Below, piece by piece: positions 28,626 through 37,573 of a DNA stretch of 64,000 bases (position 1 is the first letter of the stretch; the number at the start of each line of letters is the position of its first letter). A program made the position numbers and the translations under genes. Source of the DNA: UBA2334 sp964396895 (GTDB taxonomy: Bacteria > Pseudomonadota > Gammaproteobacteria > Burkholderiales > Burkholderiaceae_C); contig CAYNGJ010000002.1 of NCBI GenBank assembly GCA_964396895.1, positions 186,001 to 250,000 of the forward strand. Direction: 5' to 3'. The notes below the pieces were generated by a model. The model ran no database searches. It had not been told where the DNA came from and worked only from the letters and a program-made list of their open reading frames with translations.

Positions 28626-29660
28626 ATGAAACGCTTGTTCCTCAAAACCGTCGCCGCCTCCGTCGCCGCTTTGGCCACCCTGTCCTATGGCACATCCGCC
28701 CTGGCCGCCGACATCACTGGCGCTGGTGCGACCTTTCCTTTCCCTGTGTACGCCAAATGGGCCGAAGCCTACAAAGCCGCCACCGGCACGGGCTTGAATT
28801 ACCAATCCATCGGTTCATCGGGTGGCATTCGCCAGATCCGCGCCAAAACCGTGGCCTTCGGTGCCACCGACGCCCCTGTGAAAGGTGAAGACCTGGACAA
28901 GGACGGCATGGTGCAGTTCCCCGCCATCATCGGCGGCACTGTGCCTGTGTTCAACCTGGAAGGCTTCAAGCCCGGTGAACTGCGCATCAGCGGCCCGGTG
29001 CTTGCCGACATGTTCCTGGGCAACATCACCAAGTGGAACGACGCCAAGCTGGCCGCCCTGAACCCCGGCAAAAACCTGCCTGACCAGGCCGTGACCATTG
29101 TTCACCGCGCCGATGGCTCAGGCACCACCTTCAACTTCACCGATTACCTGACGGCTGTCAGCAAGGACTGGGCCGACAAAGTGGGCAAGGGCGCTGCGGT
29201 GAAGTGGCCAGCCGCCTCTTCCGTGGGTGGCAAGGGCAACGAAGGTGTGGCCGCCAACGTCACCCGCGTGAAGGGTTCGCTGGGTTATGTGGAATACGCT
29301 TACGTCAAAAAGAACAACATCCCGTTCCTGCAGCTGTTGAACGCCGACGGCAAGTACGTGGCACCCGATGACAAAACCTTTGCCGCTGCCGCGTCTGGCG
29401 TGGACTGGTCCAGCGTGCCCGGCATGGGCGTGTCCATGGTGAATGCCAAGGGTGCCGAGAGCTGGCCCATCAGCACGGCGTCGTTCATCCTGATGTACAA
29501 GGAGCCCGCCGACAAAGTCCAATCGGCCGAAGTGCTGAAGTTTTTTGATTGGGCTTTCAAAAATGGCAAGAAAATGGCCATCGACTTGGACTACGTGCCG
29601 TTGCCAGACAGCCTGACCAACGACATCCGCTCCAAAGTGTGGTCTCAGGTCAAAAACTGA
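28626..29660 (+). CDS. pstS: Phosphate ABC transporter, periplasmic binding protein
   Basis: A 344-residue high-affinity phosphate-binding protein. The signal peptide MKRLFLKTVAASVAALATLSYGTSALA is cleaved before ADITGAGATFPFPVYAKW. Phosphate-ligand segments are GATFPFP, IGSSGGIRQI, GATDAPV and the hallmark HRADGSGTTFNFTDYL. An AGGA site lies 10 bases before the ATG. It is preceded by a clear Pho box and followed by an attenuator hairpin, so pstS is expected to be made in excess over the membrane components. Confidence 0.97.
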   Translation: MKRLFLKTVAASVAALATLSYGTSALAADITGAGATFPFPVYAKWAEAYKAATGTGLNYQSIGSSGGIRQIRAKTVAFGATDAPVKGEDLDKDGMVQFPAIIGGTVPVFNLEGFKPGELRISGPVLADMFLGNITKWNDAKLAALNPGKNLPDQAVTIVHRADGSGTTFNFTDYLTAVSKDWADKVGKGAAVKWPAASSVGGKGNEGVAANVTRVKGSLGYVEYAYVKKNNIPFLQLLNADGKYVAPDDKTFAAAASGVDWSSVPGMGVSMVNAKGAESWPISTASFILMYKEPADKVQSAEVLKFFDWAFKNGKKMAIDLDYVPLPDSLTNDIRSKVWSQVKN

Positions 29661-29683
29661 GCTTGCCTGGGTGATATCAACCA

Positions 29684-29720
29684 CCCACCAGCGCGCCCCC
29701 GCGTGCTGGTGGGTTTTTTG
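29684..29720 (+). terminator. Terminator/attenuator between pstS and pstC
   Basis: A 12-bp stem (CCCACCAGCGCG / CGTGCTGGTGGG, one wobble pair) is followed by six Ts. It likely causes partial termination after pstS while pstC onward depends on read-through. Confidence 0.82.
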
Positions 29721-29743
29721 CACACCTCCAGTCAGGAGTCTTC

Positions 29744-30748
29744 ATGAGCAGTGTGGGAACAACCATGAGCGCGCAACCTGTGGCATCCGTCCAGCCCGAC
29801 AACCCCAACATGGCCGCCATTGCGCAAATGCAGCGCTGGCAAGATGCCGTGTTTCACCGTTTGACGCAGGGATTCTCGTTGTTGGTGTTGGCCGCGCTGA
29901 TTGGCATCATCGTGTCGCTGTTCATCAACGCTTGGCCTTCGTTTCAGAAGTTTGGCTTCCAGTTCATCTGGCGGGTGGAGTGGGACATCATCAACGAAGA
30001 GTTCGGTGCGGCCATTGCCATTTTCGGCACCCTGGCCAGCGCCGGCATTGCGCTGTTGATTGCCGTGCCGCTGGCGTTTGGCGTGGCCCTGTTCCTGACC
30101 GAGAACTGCCCGGTTGCCCTTCGGCGGCCATTGGGCACCGCCATTGAGCTGTTGGCCGCCGTGCCCTCCATCATTTACGGCATGTTTGGTTTGTTCGTGT
30201 TTGCGCCGGTGTTTGCCGAGTATGGGCAGCCCGCCATGCAGTCCACGCTGGGTCAGATGCCCTTGATCGGTCCCCTGTTTGGGGGTGCGACCAATGGCAT
30301 TGGCATTTTGGCGGCAGGCATTGTGCTGGCTTTCATGGTGCTGCCGTTCATCGCTGCGGTCATGCGCGATGTGTTTGCCATTGTCCCCCCCATCTTGCGC
30401 GAGTCGGCCTACGGCTTGGGCTGCACCACCTGGGAAGTGGTGCGCAAAGTGGTGCTGCCGTACACCCAGAAAGGCGTGGTGGGTGGTGTGATGCTGGGCC
30501 TGGGCCGAGCCTTGGGCGAAACCATGGCCGTGACCTTTGTGATTGGCAATGCCAACCGCATGCCCAACTCGCTGTTTTCGCCCGGCACGTCGATTGCCTC
30601 GACCCTGGCCAACGAGTTTGGCGAGGCGGCGGACTTCCATCTCTCTACCCTGTTTGCGCTGGGTTTCATGCTGTTTGTGATCACCTTTGTGGTGCTGGCG
30701 GTTGCCAAGATCATGCTTTTGAGATCTGAAAAGGCACGTGGCGCTTGA
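29744..30748 (+). CDS. pstC: Phosphate ABC transporter permease PstC
   Basis: The 334-residue inner-membrane subunit of the PstSCAB importer, with six hydrophobic helices. The cytoplasmic coupling loop carries the EAA motif (ESAYGLGCTTWEVVRKVVLPYTQKGVVGGVMLGLGRALGETMAV). The family-specific VPSIIYGMFGLFVF segment is present. AGGAG lies 8 bases before ATG 29744. The stop codon and the last two codons fall inside repeat copy E, which may have supplied the gene's current end. Confidence 0.96.
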   Translation: MSSVGTTMSAQPVASVQPDNPNMAAIAQMQRWQDAVFHRLTQGFSLLVLAALIGIIVSLFINAWPSFQKFGFQFIWRVEWDIINEEFGAAIAIFGTLASAGIALLIAVPLAFGVALFLTENCPVALRRPLGTAIELLAAVPSIIYGMFGLFVFAPVFAEYGQPAMQSTLGQMPLIGPLFGGATNGIGILAAGIVLAFMVLPFIAAVMRDVFAIVPPILRESAYGLGCTTWEVVRKVVLPYTQKGVVGGVMLGLGRALGETMAVTFVIGNANRMPNSLFSPGTSIASTLANEFGEAADFHLSTLFALGFMLFVITFVVLAVAKIMLLRSEKARGA

Positions 30749-30769
30749 TGGTATTCAATAGTTTGCTAT
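30730..30769 (+). repeat. AT-rich N19 repeat, copy E (pstC stop and pstC-pstA spacer)
   Basis: Core TGGCGCT (30739-30745), exactly 19 bases, GCTAT (from 30765). The TGA stop of pstC is the first three bases of the 19-base spacer. The rest forms the AT-rich leader of pstA, ending in an AT tract just before its ATG at 30783, which has no good ribosome site. Confidence 0.72.
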
Positions 30770-30782
30770 ATAAATTAAATAT

Positions 30783-31637
30783 ATGAACTTCAACCAATCA
30801 CTTTACAACCGCCGCCAGCGGGCCAACACCATCGGCCTTGCGCTGTCCATGGGGGCCATGGGTCTGGGCTTGGCGGTGTTGCTGTGGATTTTGTCGGTGC
30901 TGTTCTACAACGGTTTTTCGGCCATTGACGCCAACATGTTCACCCAGTCCACGCCCGCACCGGGCTCGGAGGGGGGTGGTCTGGCCAACGCCATCGTGGG
31001 CAGTCTGATGATGCTGGGGTTTTCGGTGTTGGTGTCCACTCCGGTGGGCGTGCTGGCCGGCGTGTACCTGGCCGAGTACGGAGATGAAAGCAAAACCGCT
31101 GAGCTGACCCGGTTTGTGACCGACATCATGCTGTCGGCCCCCTCCATCGTGTTGGGTCTGTTCGTGTACGCCATCGTGGTGGCGCCCATGGGCCAGTTCT
31201 CGGGTTGGGCGGGCAGTCTGGCGCTGTCGCTGATCGCCATACCGGTGGTGGTCCGCACCACGGAGAACATGTTGCGCCTGGTGCCTGGTAGCCTGCGTGA
31301 GGCCGCTTTTGCACTGGGTGCACCCCGTTGGAAGGTGGCCACCCTGGTGACGCTGCGTGCCGCCAAAAGCGGTGTCATCACCGGCTTGTTGCTGGCCATT
31401 GCCCGCATCAGCGGTGAAACCGCGCCGCTGTTGTTTACCGCGCTGAACAACCAATTTTTCAGCACCAACATGGGCGCGCCCATGGCCAACTTGCCGGTGG
31501 TGATCTTCCAGTTTGCCATGAGCCCGTACGACAACTGGGTGCGACTGGCCTGGGGTGGCGCTTTGCTGATCACGCTGGCCGTGCTGTTGCTCAACATCCT
31601 GGCACGGGTGTTTTTCCGCGAGAAAGTTTCTGCCTGA
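30783..31637 (+). CDS. pstA: Phosphate ABC transporter permease PstA
   Basis: The 284-residue second permease of the PstSCAB importer, with six hydrophobic helices. PstA signatures are EYGDESKTAELTRFVTDIMLSAPSIVLGLFVY and the EAA loop REAAFALGAPRWKVATLVTLRAAKSGVITGLLLAIARISGETAPLLFTA. The ribosome-binding region is occupied by repeat-derived AT-rich sequence (taaattaaatat), so initiation may rely on an unstructured leader. It is followed by pstB after a 72-base spacer. Confidence 0.96.
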   Translation: MNFNQSLYNRRQRANTIGLALSMGAMGLGLAVLLWILSVLFYNGFSAIDANMFTQSTPAPGSEGGGLANAIVGSLMMLGFSVLVSTPVGVLAGVYLAEYGDESKTAELTRFVTDIMLSAPSIVLGLFVYAIVVAPMGQFSGWAGSLALSLIAIPVVVRTTENMLRLVPGSLREAAFALGAPRWKVATLVTLRAAKSGVITGLLLAIARISGETAPLLFTALNNQFFSTNMGAPMANLPVVIFQFAMSPYDNWVRLAWGGALLITLAVLLLNILARVFFREKVSA

Positions 31638-31709
31638 TTGGTCCGTCACGGGCAGATGCAGCACATTTGCCGCCTGCTCGCCACCTCCACCACCACTGGA
31701 TGCACCCAA

Positions 31710-32486
31710 ATGCCCACCAACACGACTGTCACCCCCAACGCCATCGAGGTGCGAAACCTCAACTTCTTTTACGGCAAGTTCCAAGGCCTGAAGAACGTCA
31801 ACCTCGACATCCCTGAAAAGAAGGTCACTGCCTTCATTGGGCCTTCCGGTTGCGGCAAATCCACGCTGCTGCGCACGCTCAACCGCATGTACAGCTTGTA
31901 TCCCGGCCAACGGGCGGAGGGTGAGATCAATTTTTATGGTCAAAACATCCTGGACGCCAAGCAGGACTTGAACCTGTTGCGTGCCCGGATTGGCATGGTG
32001 TTTCAAAAACCCACGCCGTTTCCCATGACCATCTACGACAACATCGCCTTCGGTGTGAAGTTGTACGAGAACCTGAGCAAAAGCGACATGGATGACCGTG
32101 TGGAATGGGCCTTGTCCAAAGCCGCGCTGTGGACCGAGGTGAAAGACAAGCTGGGCCAGAATGGCTTGTCACTGTCTGGAGGTCAACAGCAGCGCCTGTG
32201 CATTGCCCGCAGCGTGGCGGTCAAGCCTTCGGTGCTGCTGCTGGATGAGCCCACCTCGGCACTGGATCCCATTTCCACCGCCAAGGTGGAAGAATTGGTG
32301 CATGAGCTGAAAACCGACTACACCATTGCCATCGTCACCCACAACATGCAGCAGGCTGCCCGTTGCAGTGACTTCACCGCCTACATGTACCTCGGCGAAT
32401 TGATGGAAATTGGGGTCACCGAAGAGCTGTTCTTCAAACCCAAGCGGACAGAAACGGAAGACTACATCACAGGAAGGTTTGGTTGA
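31710..32486 (+). CDS. pstB: Phosphate ABC transporter ATPase PstB
   Basis: The 258-residue ATPase of the phosphate importer. Walker [10 protein letters not shown], a Q-loop near [14 protein letters not shown] signature [19 protein letters not shown], Walker [13 protein letters not shown] and the switch His in [15 protein letters not shown] are all present. ATG 31710 ([22 protein letters not shown]) fits the family start; the in-frame extension to 31638 is unlikely. phoU follows immediately (ATG two bases after the stop). Confidence 0.97.
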   Translation: MPTNTTVTPNAIEVRNLNFFYGKFQGLKNVNLDIPEKKVTAFIGPSGCGKSTLLRTLNRMYSLYPGQRAEGEINFYGQNILDAKQDLNLLRARIGMVFQKPTPFPMTIYDNIAFGVKLYENLSKSDMDDRVEWALSKAALWTEVKDKLGQNGLSLSGGQQQRLCIARSVAVKPSVLLLDEPTSALDPISTAKVEELVHELKTDYTIAIVTHNMQQAARCSDFTAYMYLGELMEIGVTEELFFKPKRTETEDYITGRFG

Positions 32487-32488
32487 TC

Positions 32489-33190
32489 ATGGGCGACAAA
32501 CACATCTCAAGCCAGTTCGACAACGAGCTGAACAGCATCTCCGCCAAGGTCATGGAAATGGGCGGACTGGTGGAAGCCCAGTTGCGCAATGCCTTCCATG
32601 CCCTGTTTGAACTCCATGCCGAGGTGGCCGACCAGGTGATCGAGCGCGAAGCGGGCGTCAACAGCCTGGAAGTGGAAATCGACCACGAGATCTCTTCCAC
32701 CATTGGTCGCCGTCAACCCACCGCCCGCGATTTGCGCATGCTGCTGGCCATGGCCAAAATCACCGCCAACCTGGAGCGCGCCGGCGACGAGGTCACCAAA
32801 ATTGCACGCATGGTCAAGTTGATCATTGAGAGCGGTTCGGCACGCTCGTTGCCCACCTCGGAGTTGCGCATGGCCTCCAACCTGGCGTCGGACCTGTTGC
32901 GGCGTTCGCTGGACGCGTTTGCCCGCCTGGACACGGAAACGGCCCTGGGCATCATCAAAGCCGACGACCAGATTGACCAAGAGTACGACGGCTTCCTGCG
33001 CAAACTCATCACCTACATCATGGAAGACCCCAGGGCCATTTCGCCCACCCTGAACCTGTTGTTCCTGGCCAAGGCCATCGAACGGGTGGGGGACCACGCC
33101 AAAAACATCGCGGAAAGCACCATTTATGTGGCCAAAGGGGCCGATGTGCGCCACCTCGGCGCCTCTGACATGGAGTCGGCCATTCGATGA
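32489..33190 (+). CDS. phoU: Phosphate signalling complex protein PhoU
   Basis: A 233-residue all-helical protein of two tandem three-helix PhoU domains, with metal-binding E(D)xxxD-type repeats (AGDEVTKIARMV; VGDHAKNIAEST). It couples PstSCAB to PhoR so that phosphate sufficiency silences the Pho regulon. The ATG at 32489 is used rather than a TTG six bases earlier. Its stop overlaps the phoB start (ATGA), indicating translational coupling. Confidence 0.96.
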   Translation: MGDKHISSQFDNELNSISAKVMEMGGLVEAQLRNAFHALFELHAEVADQVIEREAGVNSLEVEIDHEISSTIGRRQPTARDLRMLLAMAKITANLERAGDEVTKIARMVKLIIESGSARSLPTSELRMASNLASDLLRRSLDAFARLDTETALGIIKADDQIDQEYDGFLRKLITYIMEDPRAISPTLNLLFLAKAIERVGDHAKNIAESTIYVAKGADVRHLGASDMESAIR

Positions 33191-33918
33191 GAAAGTTGCC
33201 CCGAATCCTGGTGGTGGAGGATGAGCCCGCCATCGCTGAACTGATTGCCGTCAACCTCAAGCACAACGGGTTTGCGCCCACACTGGTGTTTGACGGTGAA
33301 GCAGCGCGTCGGGAGGTGGACGCCGAGTTGCCAGACATCATCCTGTTGGACTGGATGCTGCCGGGCGAAAGTGGCGCGTCCTTGGCGCGCAGCTGGCGAC
33401 AGCACGAGCGGACCAAGTTGGTGCCCATCCTCATGTTGACGGCCCGCTCTGACGAATCGGACAAGGTGCAAGGCTTGGACGCCGGAGCAGATGACTACAT
33501 CACCAAACCGTTCTCCACCAAGGAGCTGCTGGCGCGCATCCGGGCCGTCCTCAGGCGGCGTTCGCCCGAGACGGTGGACGACGTGGTGCAGGTGGGTGAG
33601 CTGGTGCTGGACACGGCCACCTACCGCGTGAGCTTTCGGCAGCAGGAGCTCAAAATTGGCCCCACCGAGTTCAAACTGTTGCACTACCTGATGAAGAACG
33701 CTGAGCGGGTGCACACCCGCGGCACCCTGTTGGACAGGGTGTGGGGCGACCACGTGTTCATAGAAGAGCGCACGGTGGACGTTCACATCAAACGGTTGCG
33801 AGAGTCCCTGGGGGAAGCGGGCAGTTTGATCGAAACGGTGCGCGGTGCGGGTTACCGGCTTTCGGTGGTCGGCATGCGCGCTGCCGCCGTGGTTTCGGCG
33901 GACAATCCCGCCGCATGA
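33187..33918 (+). CDS. phoB: Phosphate regulon response regulator PhoB
   Basis: A 243-residue OmpR-type response regulator. The receiver has E11/D12 in VVEDEP, the phosphoacceptor D55 in LLDWMLPGESG, and Lys in YITKPFS. The winged-helix output domain (about 140-235) contains RGTLLDRVWGDHVFIEERTVDVHIKRLRESL. It should bind the Pho boxes found before pstS and ppk1. ATGA overlaps join it to phoU and to phoR, so phoU-phoB-phoR are translated as a coupled block. Confidence 0.96.
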   Translation: MRKLPRILVVEDEPAIAELIAVNLKHNGFAPTLVFDGEAARREVDAELPDIILLDWMLPGESGASLARSWRQHERTKLVPILMLTARSDESDKVQGLDAGADDYITKPFSTKELLARIRAVLRRRSPETVDDVVQVGELVLDTATYRVSFRQQELKIGPTEFKLLHYLMKNAERVHTRGTLLDRVWGDHVFIEERTVDVHIKRLRESLGEAGSLIETVRGAGYRLSVVGMRAAAVVSADNPAA

Positions 33919-35261
33919 TTTCACGTTTTGTTGAGTTGTTGGGCTTCATGGCCCTGGGGACCCTGTGGGGGTGGTACGAAGGGTCGATTTTTCTGGTATT
34001 CCTCGGGTCCTTGGTGGGCGGTCTGGCCTGGCTGGGTTTGGACAGCTGGCGCTTCAAAAAAGTGCTGAACTGGATGAAGCGGGCCGATTGGGCCAATGAG
34101 CCCGGCGTGCCCCATGTGTGGGGTTTTCTGGTGGAAAAAGTCCGCCGTTTGCAAAAAGGCCTGCAAAGCAAGGCCAAGGACAGCCAGGCCCGGCTGGACG
34201 AGTTTTTGTCGGCCATCCAGGCATCGCCCAATGGGGTGCTGTTGCTCGACAGCGAAGGACGCATCGAGTGGAGCAACCAGACTGCGGCGGAGCACCTGGG
34301 CATAGACCCACAGCGGGATCTGCTCCAGCACGTCACCAACCTGATTCGCGACCCCGTCTTTTCCTCCTACCTGAGCAATGGGGAGTTCCACAACGAGGTG
34401 TCCATCGGTGGCGTGGGGGCCTCGGCCAGCAAGCCGGTGATCATCTCCATCCGCATCCATCCTTATGGCAAGCGGCGCAAGCTTCTGCTCTCACGGGATG
34501 TCACTGCGGTGCAACAGGCTGAAGCCATGCGGCGCGATTTTGTGGCCAATGTGTCCCACGAAATTCGCACGCCGCTGACGGTGCTCAGTGGGTTTGTGGA
34601 GACCTTACAAACCTTGCCGCTGGACGAGGCGGAGCGGGCCAAGTACCTGAACCTGATGGGGCAGCAGGCCGAGCGCATGCAGACGCTGGTCAGTGACCTG
34701 CTCACGCTGTCGAAGTTGGAAGGCAGTCCCACGCCCAATCGGCAAAACTTGGTGTTGGCCAGCGAACTGATCAACCGCTGCGTGGAGGAGGCCAGGGGCT
34801 TGTCAGAAGTGTTGAGTCGCGGCGGTGGTCATACGCTGGAAGTGGAGCTGCCGATGGACGTGCAACTCGCTGGCAGCGGCCCCGAGCTTGCCAGTGCGCT
34901 GGGCAATTTGCTGAGCAACGCGGTGCGCTACACCCCAGCGGGAGGAAAAATCACCACGGGTTTGCGCCAGATGGCTGACGGTGACGTTCGTATTTGGGTG
35001 GCCGATACAGGTGCTGGGATTGCACCCGAGCACATCCCCAGGTTGACTGAGCGGTTCTATCGTGTGGATCGGAGCCGTTCACGGGAAACCGGTGGTACCG
35101 GGTTGGGTCTGGCGATTGTCAAGCACGTGGTCCAGCGCCATGGCGGTCAGGTGCAGGTGGAAAGCCGACTGGGTGCGGGCTCTGTGTTCACTCTGCAACT
35201 GCCTGCAGACCGCGTCCGGCCGTTGACTCCAGAGCCTCGAAAGGTGCCTGCGAAACGCTGA
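33915..35261 (+). CDS. phoR: Phosphate regulon sensor kinase PhoR
   Basis: A 448-residue membrane histidine kinase. Two closely spaced N-terminal hydrophobic segments (about 8-40) have no large periplasmic domain, as in PhoR. A linker and PAS domain (about 95-200) follow, then HisKA with H215 (ANVSHEIRTPLTVL) and HATPase with NLLSNAVRYTPAGG, DTGAGIAPEHIPRLTERFYR and GTGLGLAIVKHV. The start MISRFVELLGFM overlaps the phoB stop. The last 74 bases overlap the convergent glycosyltransferase gene. Confidence 0.95.
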   Translation: MISRFVELLGFMALGTLWGWYEGSIFLVFLGSLVGGLAWLGLDSWRFKKVLNWMKRADWANEPGVPHVWGFLVEKVRRLQKGLQSKAKDSQARLDEFLSAIQASPNGVLLLDSEGRIEWSNQTAAEHLGIDPQRDLLQHVTNLIRDPVFSSYLSNGEFHNEVSIGGVGASASKPVIISIRIHPYGKRRKLLLSRDVTAVQQAEAMRRDFVANVSHEIRTPLTVLSGFVETLQTLPLDEAERAKYLNLMGQQAERMQTLVSDLLTLSKLEGSPTPNRQNLVLASELINRCVEEARGLSEVLSRGGGHTLEVELPMDVQLAGSGPELASALGNLLSNAVRYTPAGGKITTGLRQMADGDVRIWVADTGAGIAPEHIPRLTERFYRVDRSRSRETGGTGLGLAIVKHVVQRHGGQVQVESRLGAGSVFTLQLPADRVRPLTPEPRKVPAKR

Positions 35262-37020
35262 TTTTCGTGAACAGCAGCAGGCTCTCGCGCCTGTCGTTCA
35301 GGCGGTTCAGGCGGGCTTTGAAGGTCCATTTTGCTTCATCAAAACCAGGGTCGCCGTGGCGGTCGGCGGGTACGATGAGGTAGGTGCAGGTATCGGTATT
35401 GGGCAGTCGACGCAGGTCAAGGTGACCCTGGTGCATCAGGCCCAGCAGCTGTGCCTGTGTCAGGCCATGGGTTTGCACACACTCATCCGGTTCAATCAGC
35501 GCGGCCATGCGGCGCGAAATCGGGCCATAGCTGCGACCATAATCCAGCAATGGCAGCCAAAGCGTCATGAGCAGCAGCCAGCACAGCACCCCGCCGGTCG
35601 CCGGAAGCACCAGGCTTTTCCATATCACGGGTTGGTGTTTGCCCAGGCGCCAGGCCACCACCCGCAACCACACCAGCGTGGCCACCGCTGCCACGGCAAA
35701 TGCCAATGGCCCGAATTCGGCGACAAAGCCCGGTGCCAGTCGGGCCACATTGGCGGCGGGTTTGCTGGGGTAACCGGTCACCATGGCGACCCACACCACC
35801 CAGATCACCGTGGCCGAGGTGGTGAAGAACAGTACTGAAAACCAGTCGATCAAAGCGCTCACGCTTCGGCGCAGGGTGGGCAGTGCAAAGGCCGCCAGCA
35901 CGGACAGCGCGGGCAGCGACAGCATCAACACCCGGTCTGAGTTGCCTTGGAGCACACTGCCCAGAACCATCAGTGCGGCGAACAGCAGGGGCACGATCAG
36001 GTGGGCATGGTGCAAATGCCTGCGCCACCGCCACAGGGTCCAAATGGCCAATGGCCACACGGGCCACGCAAACCAAATCAGCAACGTCAAGGCGTCCGAA
36101 GCGTTGGTGGTGTTCACGGCGGGCGGCCAGGTCTGACCACCCCACATCACCACCCATCCCGCCGTGATCAGTGCAACCAGCACACCCAGCGGCCAAGCGG
36201 CATCGATTCGCCGGTGGGTTCGGGGCGAATCGCTCGTGGCGGGCGCTCGGTCGGCGGGCGTTGCGCCGCGATCACTGCCAGTATGCCACTGCACCCACGG
36301 CAACAGCACTGCGACGGCCAATGCCATCAGCCCCTGACCAGACAAACCCAAGGTCACCAACCCCGACAACCAACCCAGCGTGGCGGTGCGAGTCCACAGT
36401 CGCCGGTGCTGCCCCAGGGCAATGGCATGCAGCAGCCCGGCCACGGCCATCAGTTGGAAGGTGTCGGGCGTCGCTTCATGCGACAGCTGGGCCAGACCCA
36501 GGCACGCCATGAGCGCCATGACGCCCGAGTCCGCGAGCGCCCGTGCGTAGTCCACCGGGGACGCTTGCCCGCCAAATGCAAATGACACTGGCTGGGCTGC
36601 GGGCAACAGCGCCATTCGGTACACCGCGTGCCAGGTGAAAAACAGACTCAACAGCAGGGCCGCCATGTAGGGCAACCGAGAGGCCATTTCGGGCCATGCG
36701 GGCAGCAACCACATGGCCGACGCACCCAACCAGTGGGGCAGCCAAGCTTGGGTGTCGCTGGGCAGACCCAGCACGGTGGGCGTGAGCCAGTCGGTTTCCC
36801 CGCGAGCCATCATCCGCATGACGCCGAACGAGGTCACATCGGCACTTTTCCAAGGCTCTCTGCCCACAAAACCCGGCAAGACATACGCCAGACATAGCAC
36901 CAGCAGTGCCCAGCGGGGCAAACGCCTCACGGCAGCCTGTGTGACGATGGCCGGGGTTGGGTGAGACACGTTTGGTGCGTGGTCAGGTATGGGGGGTGGG
37001 TACGCAGGCAAGTGTGACAT
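35188..37020 (-). CDS. ArnT/PMT-like integral membrane glycosyltransferase
   Basis: A 610-residue protein with about 11-13 hydrophobic helices. The first periplasmic loop GFVGREPWKSADVTSFGVMRMMARGETDWLTPTVLG carries the acidic residue and layout of GT-C enzymes (4-amino-4-deoxyarabinose transferase/dolichyl-mannosyltransferase-like), which use polyprenyl-phosphate sugars at the periplasmic face. A soluble C-terminal part ends in LNDRRESLLLFTKISVSQAPFEALESTAGRGLQAVAE. Its final codons overlap phoR by 74 bases in the opposite direction. The acceptor is unknown; lipid A or glycoprotein are possibilities. A terminator lies just upstream of its start. Confidence 0.78.
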   Translation of the reverse strand: MSHLPAYPPPIPDHAPNVSHPTPAIVTQAAVRRLPRWALLVLCLAYVLPGFVGREPWKSADVTSFGVMRMMARGETDWLTPTVLGLPSDTQAWLPHWLGASAMWLLPAWPEMASRLPYMAALLLSLFFTWHAVYRMALLPAAQPVSFAFGGQASPVDYARALADSGVMALMACLGLAQLSHEATPDTFQLMAVAGLLHAIALGQHRRLWTRTATLGWLSGLVTLGLSGQGLMALAVAVLLPWVQWHTGSDRGATPADRAPATSDSPRTHRRIDAAWPLGVLVALITAGWVVMWGGQTWPPAVNTTNASDALTLLIWFAWPVWPLAIWTLWRWRRHLHHAHLIVPLLFAALMVLGSVLQGNSDRVLMLSLPALSVLAAFALPTLRRSVSALIDWFSVLFFTTSATVIWVVWVAMVTGYPSKPAANVARLAPGFVAEFGPLAFAVAAVATLVWLRVVAWRLGKHQPVIWKSLVLPATGGVLCWLLLMTLWLPLLDYGRSYGPISRRMAALIEPDECVQTHGLTQAQLLGLMHQGHLDLRRLPNTDTCTYLIVPADRHGDPGFDEAKWTFKARLNRLNDRRESLLLFTKISVSQAPFEALESTAGRGLQAVAE

Positions 37021-37035
37021 TGAACCGGGCGAGGC

Positions 37036-37067
37036 AAAAAAAAACCGACTGGGCGTCGGTTTTTTTG
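37036..37067. terminator. Bidirectional terminator between rpmE2 and the membrane glycosyltransferase gene
   Basis: A 9-bp stem (AAAACCGAC / GTCGGTTTT, 37041-37049 with 37055-37063) is bracketed by nine As and seven Ts. Its position fits termination of the leftward rpmE2 transcript. Confidence 0.85.
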
Positions 37068-37101
37068 GGGTGCAACCAGCGCTTGATGCGCTGGACTTGC
37101 G

Positions 37102-37365
37102 TCACTTGGCTGCAGTGGTGGTGCGACCAAAGCGGTTGCGGAACTTCTCGACGCGACCGCCCATGGTGTCCACGCTTTTCTGCGTGCCCGTGTAGAAGGG
37201 GTGTGACTCGCTGGACGTGTCAAGCTTGAACAATGGCAGTTCACGGCCATCTTCCATTTTGACCATCTCTTTGGTGTTGGCGCAGGAGCGGGTCACAAAC
37301 TTGAATCCATTCGACAAATCCACGAAGCAAACTTCACGGTAGTTGGGGTGGATGCCTTCTTTCAT
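37102..37365 (-). CDS. rpmE2: 50S ribosomal protein L31 type B
   Basis: An 87-residue ribosomal protein. It lacks the CxxC zinc pairs of type A L31 and is longer, with the type B pattern [32 protein letters not shown] and [27 protein letters not shown]. Type B paralogues are zinc-independent. It lies on the same strand downstream of rho, with a hairpin between them, and ends at a strong terminator. Confidence 0.95.
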   Translation of the reverse strand: MKEGIHPNYREVCFVDLSNGFKFVTRSCANTKEMVKMEDGRELPLFKLDTSSESHPFYTGTQKSVDTMGGRVEKFRNRFGRTTTAAK

Positions 37366-37428
37366 TTCGATTCCTTGGTTCAGTTGCGACAGCCGTTGCG
37401 CCGGCCAGCCCAGGCAACACTTGTCGCG

Positions 37429-37450
37429 AAAATGGGGCCGACCGGCCCCT
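37429..37450 (-). terminator. Probable terminator of rho
   Basis: A GC-rich hairpin (GGGGCC-GACC-GGCCCC, 37434-37449) is followed on the minus strand by ATTTT. The short U-tract makes it moderate. The rest of the 208-base rho-rpmE2 spacer should contain the rpmE2 promoter, but none is clear. Confidence 0.55.
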
Positions 37451-37573
37451 GATTGGGATTTAAAGGGAGATCCGCATGGGACCGATCACCACATCGACAC
37501 AGCCGACGATAAGCCCTATAAAGCCGATGATTATCGCATGAAAACCCCTGAGATGGCACGTCTCTCGGCGGCT

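Noticed and set aside
37480..37560. AT-rich stretch between rho and rpmE2 as a further repeat copy
   Set aside because: It lacks the AGCG(C/T)TG core and the fixed spacing; probably the rpmE2 promoter region.
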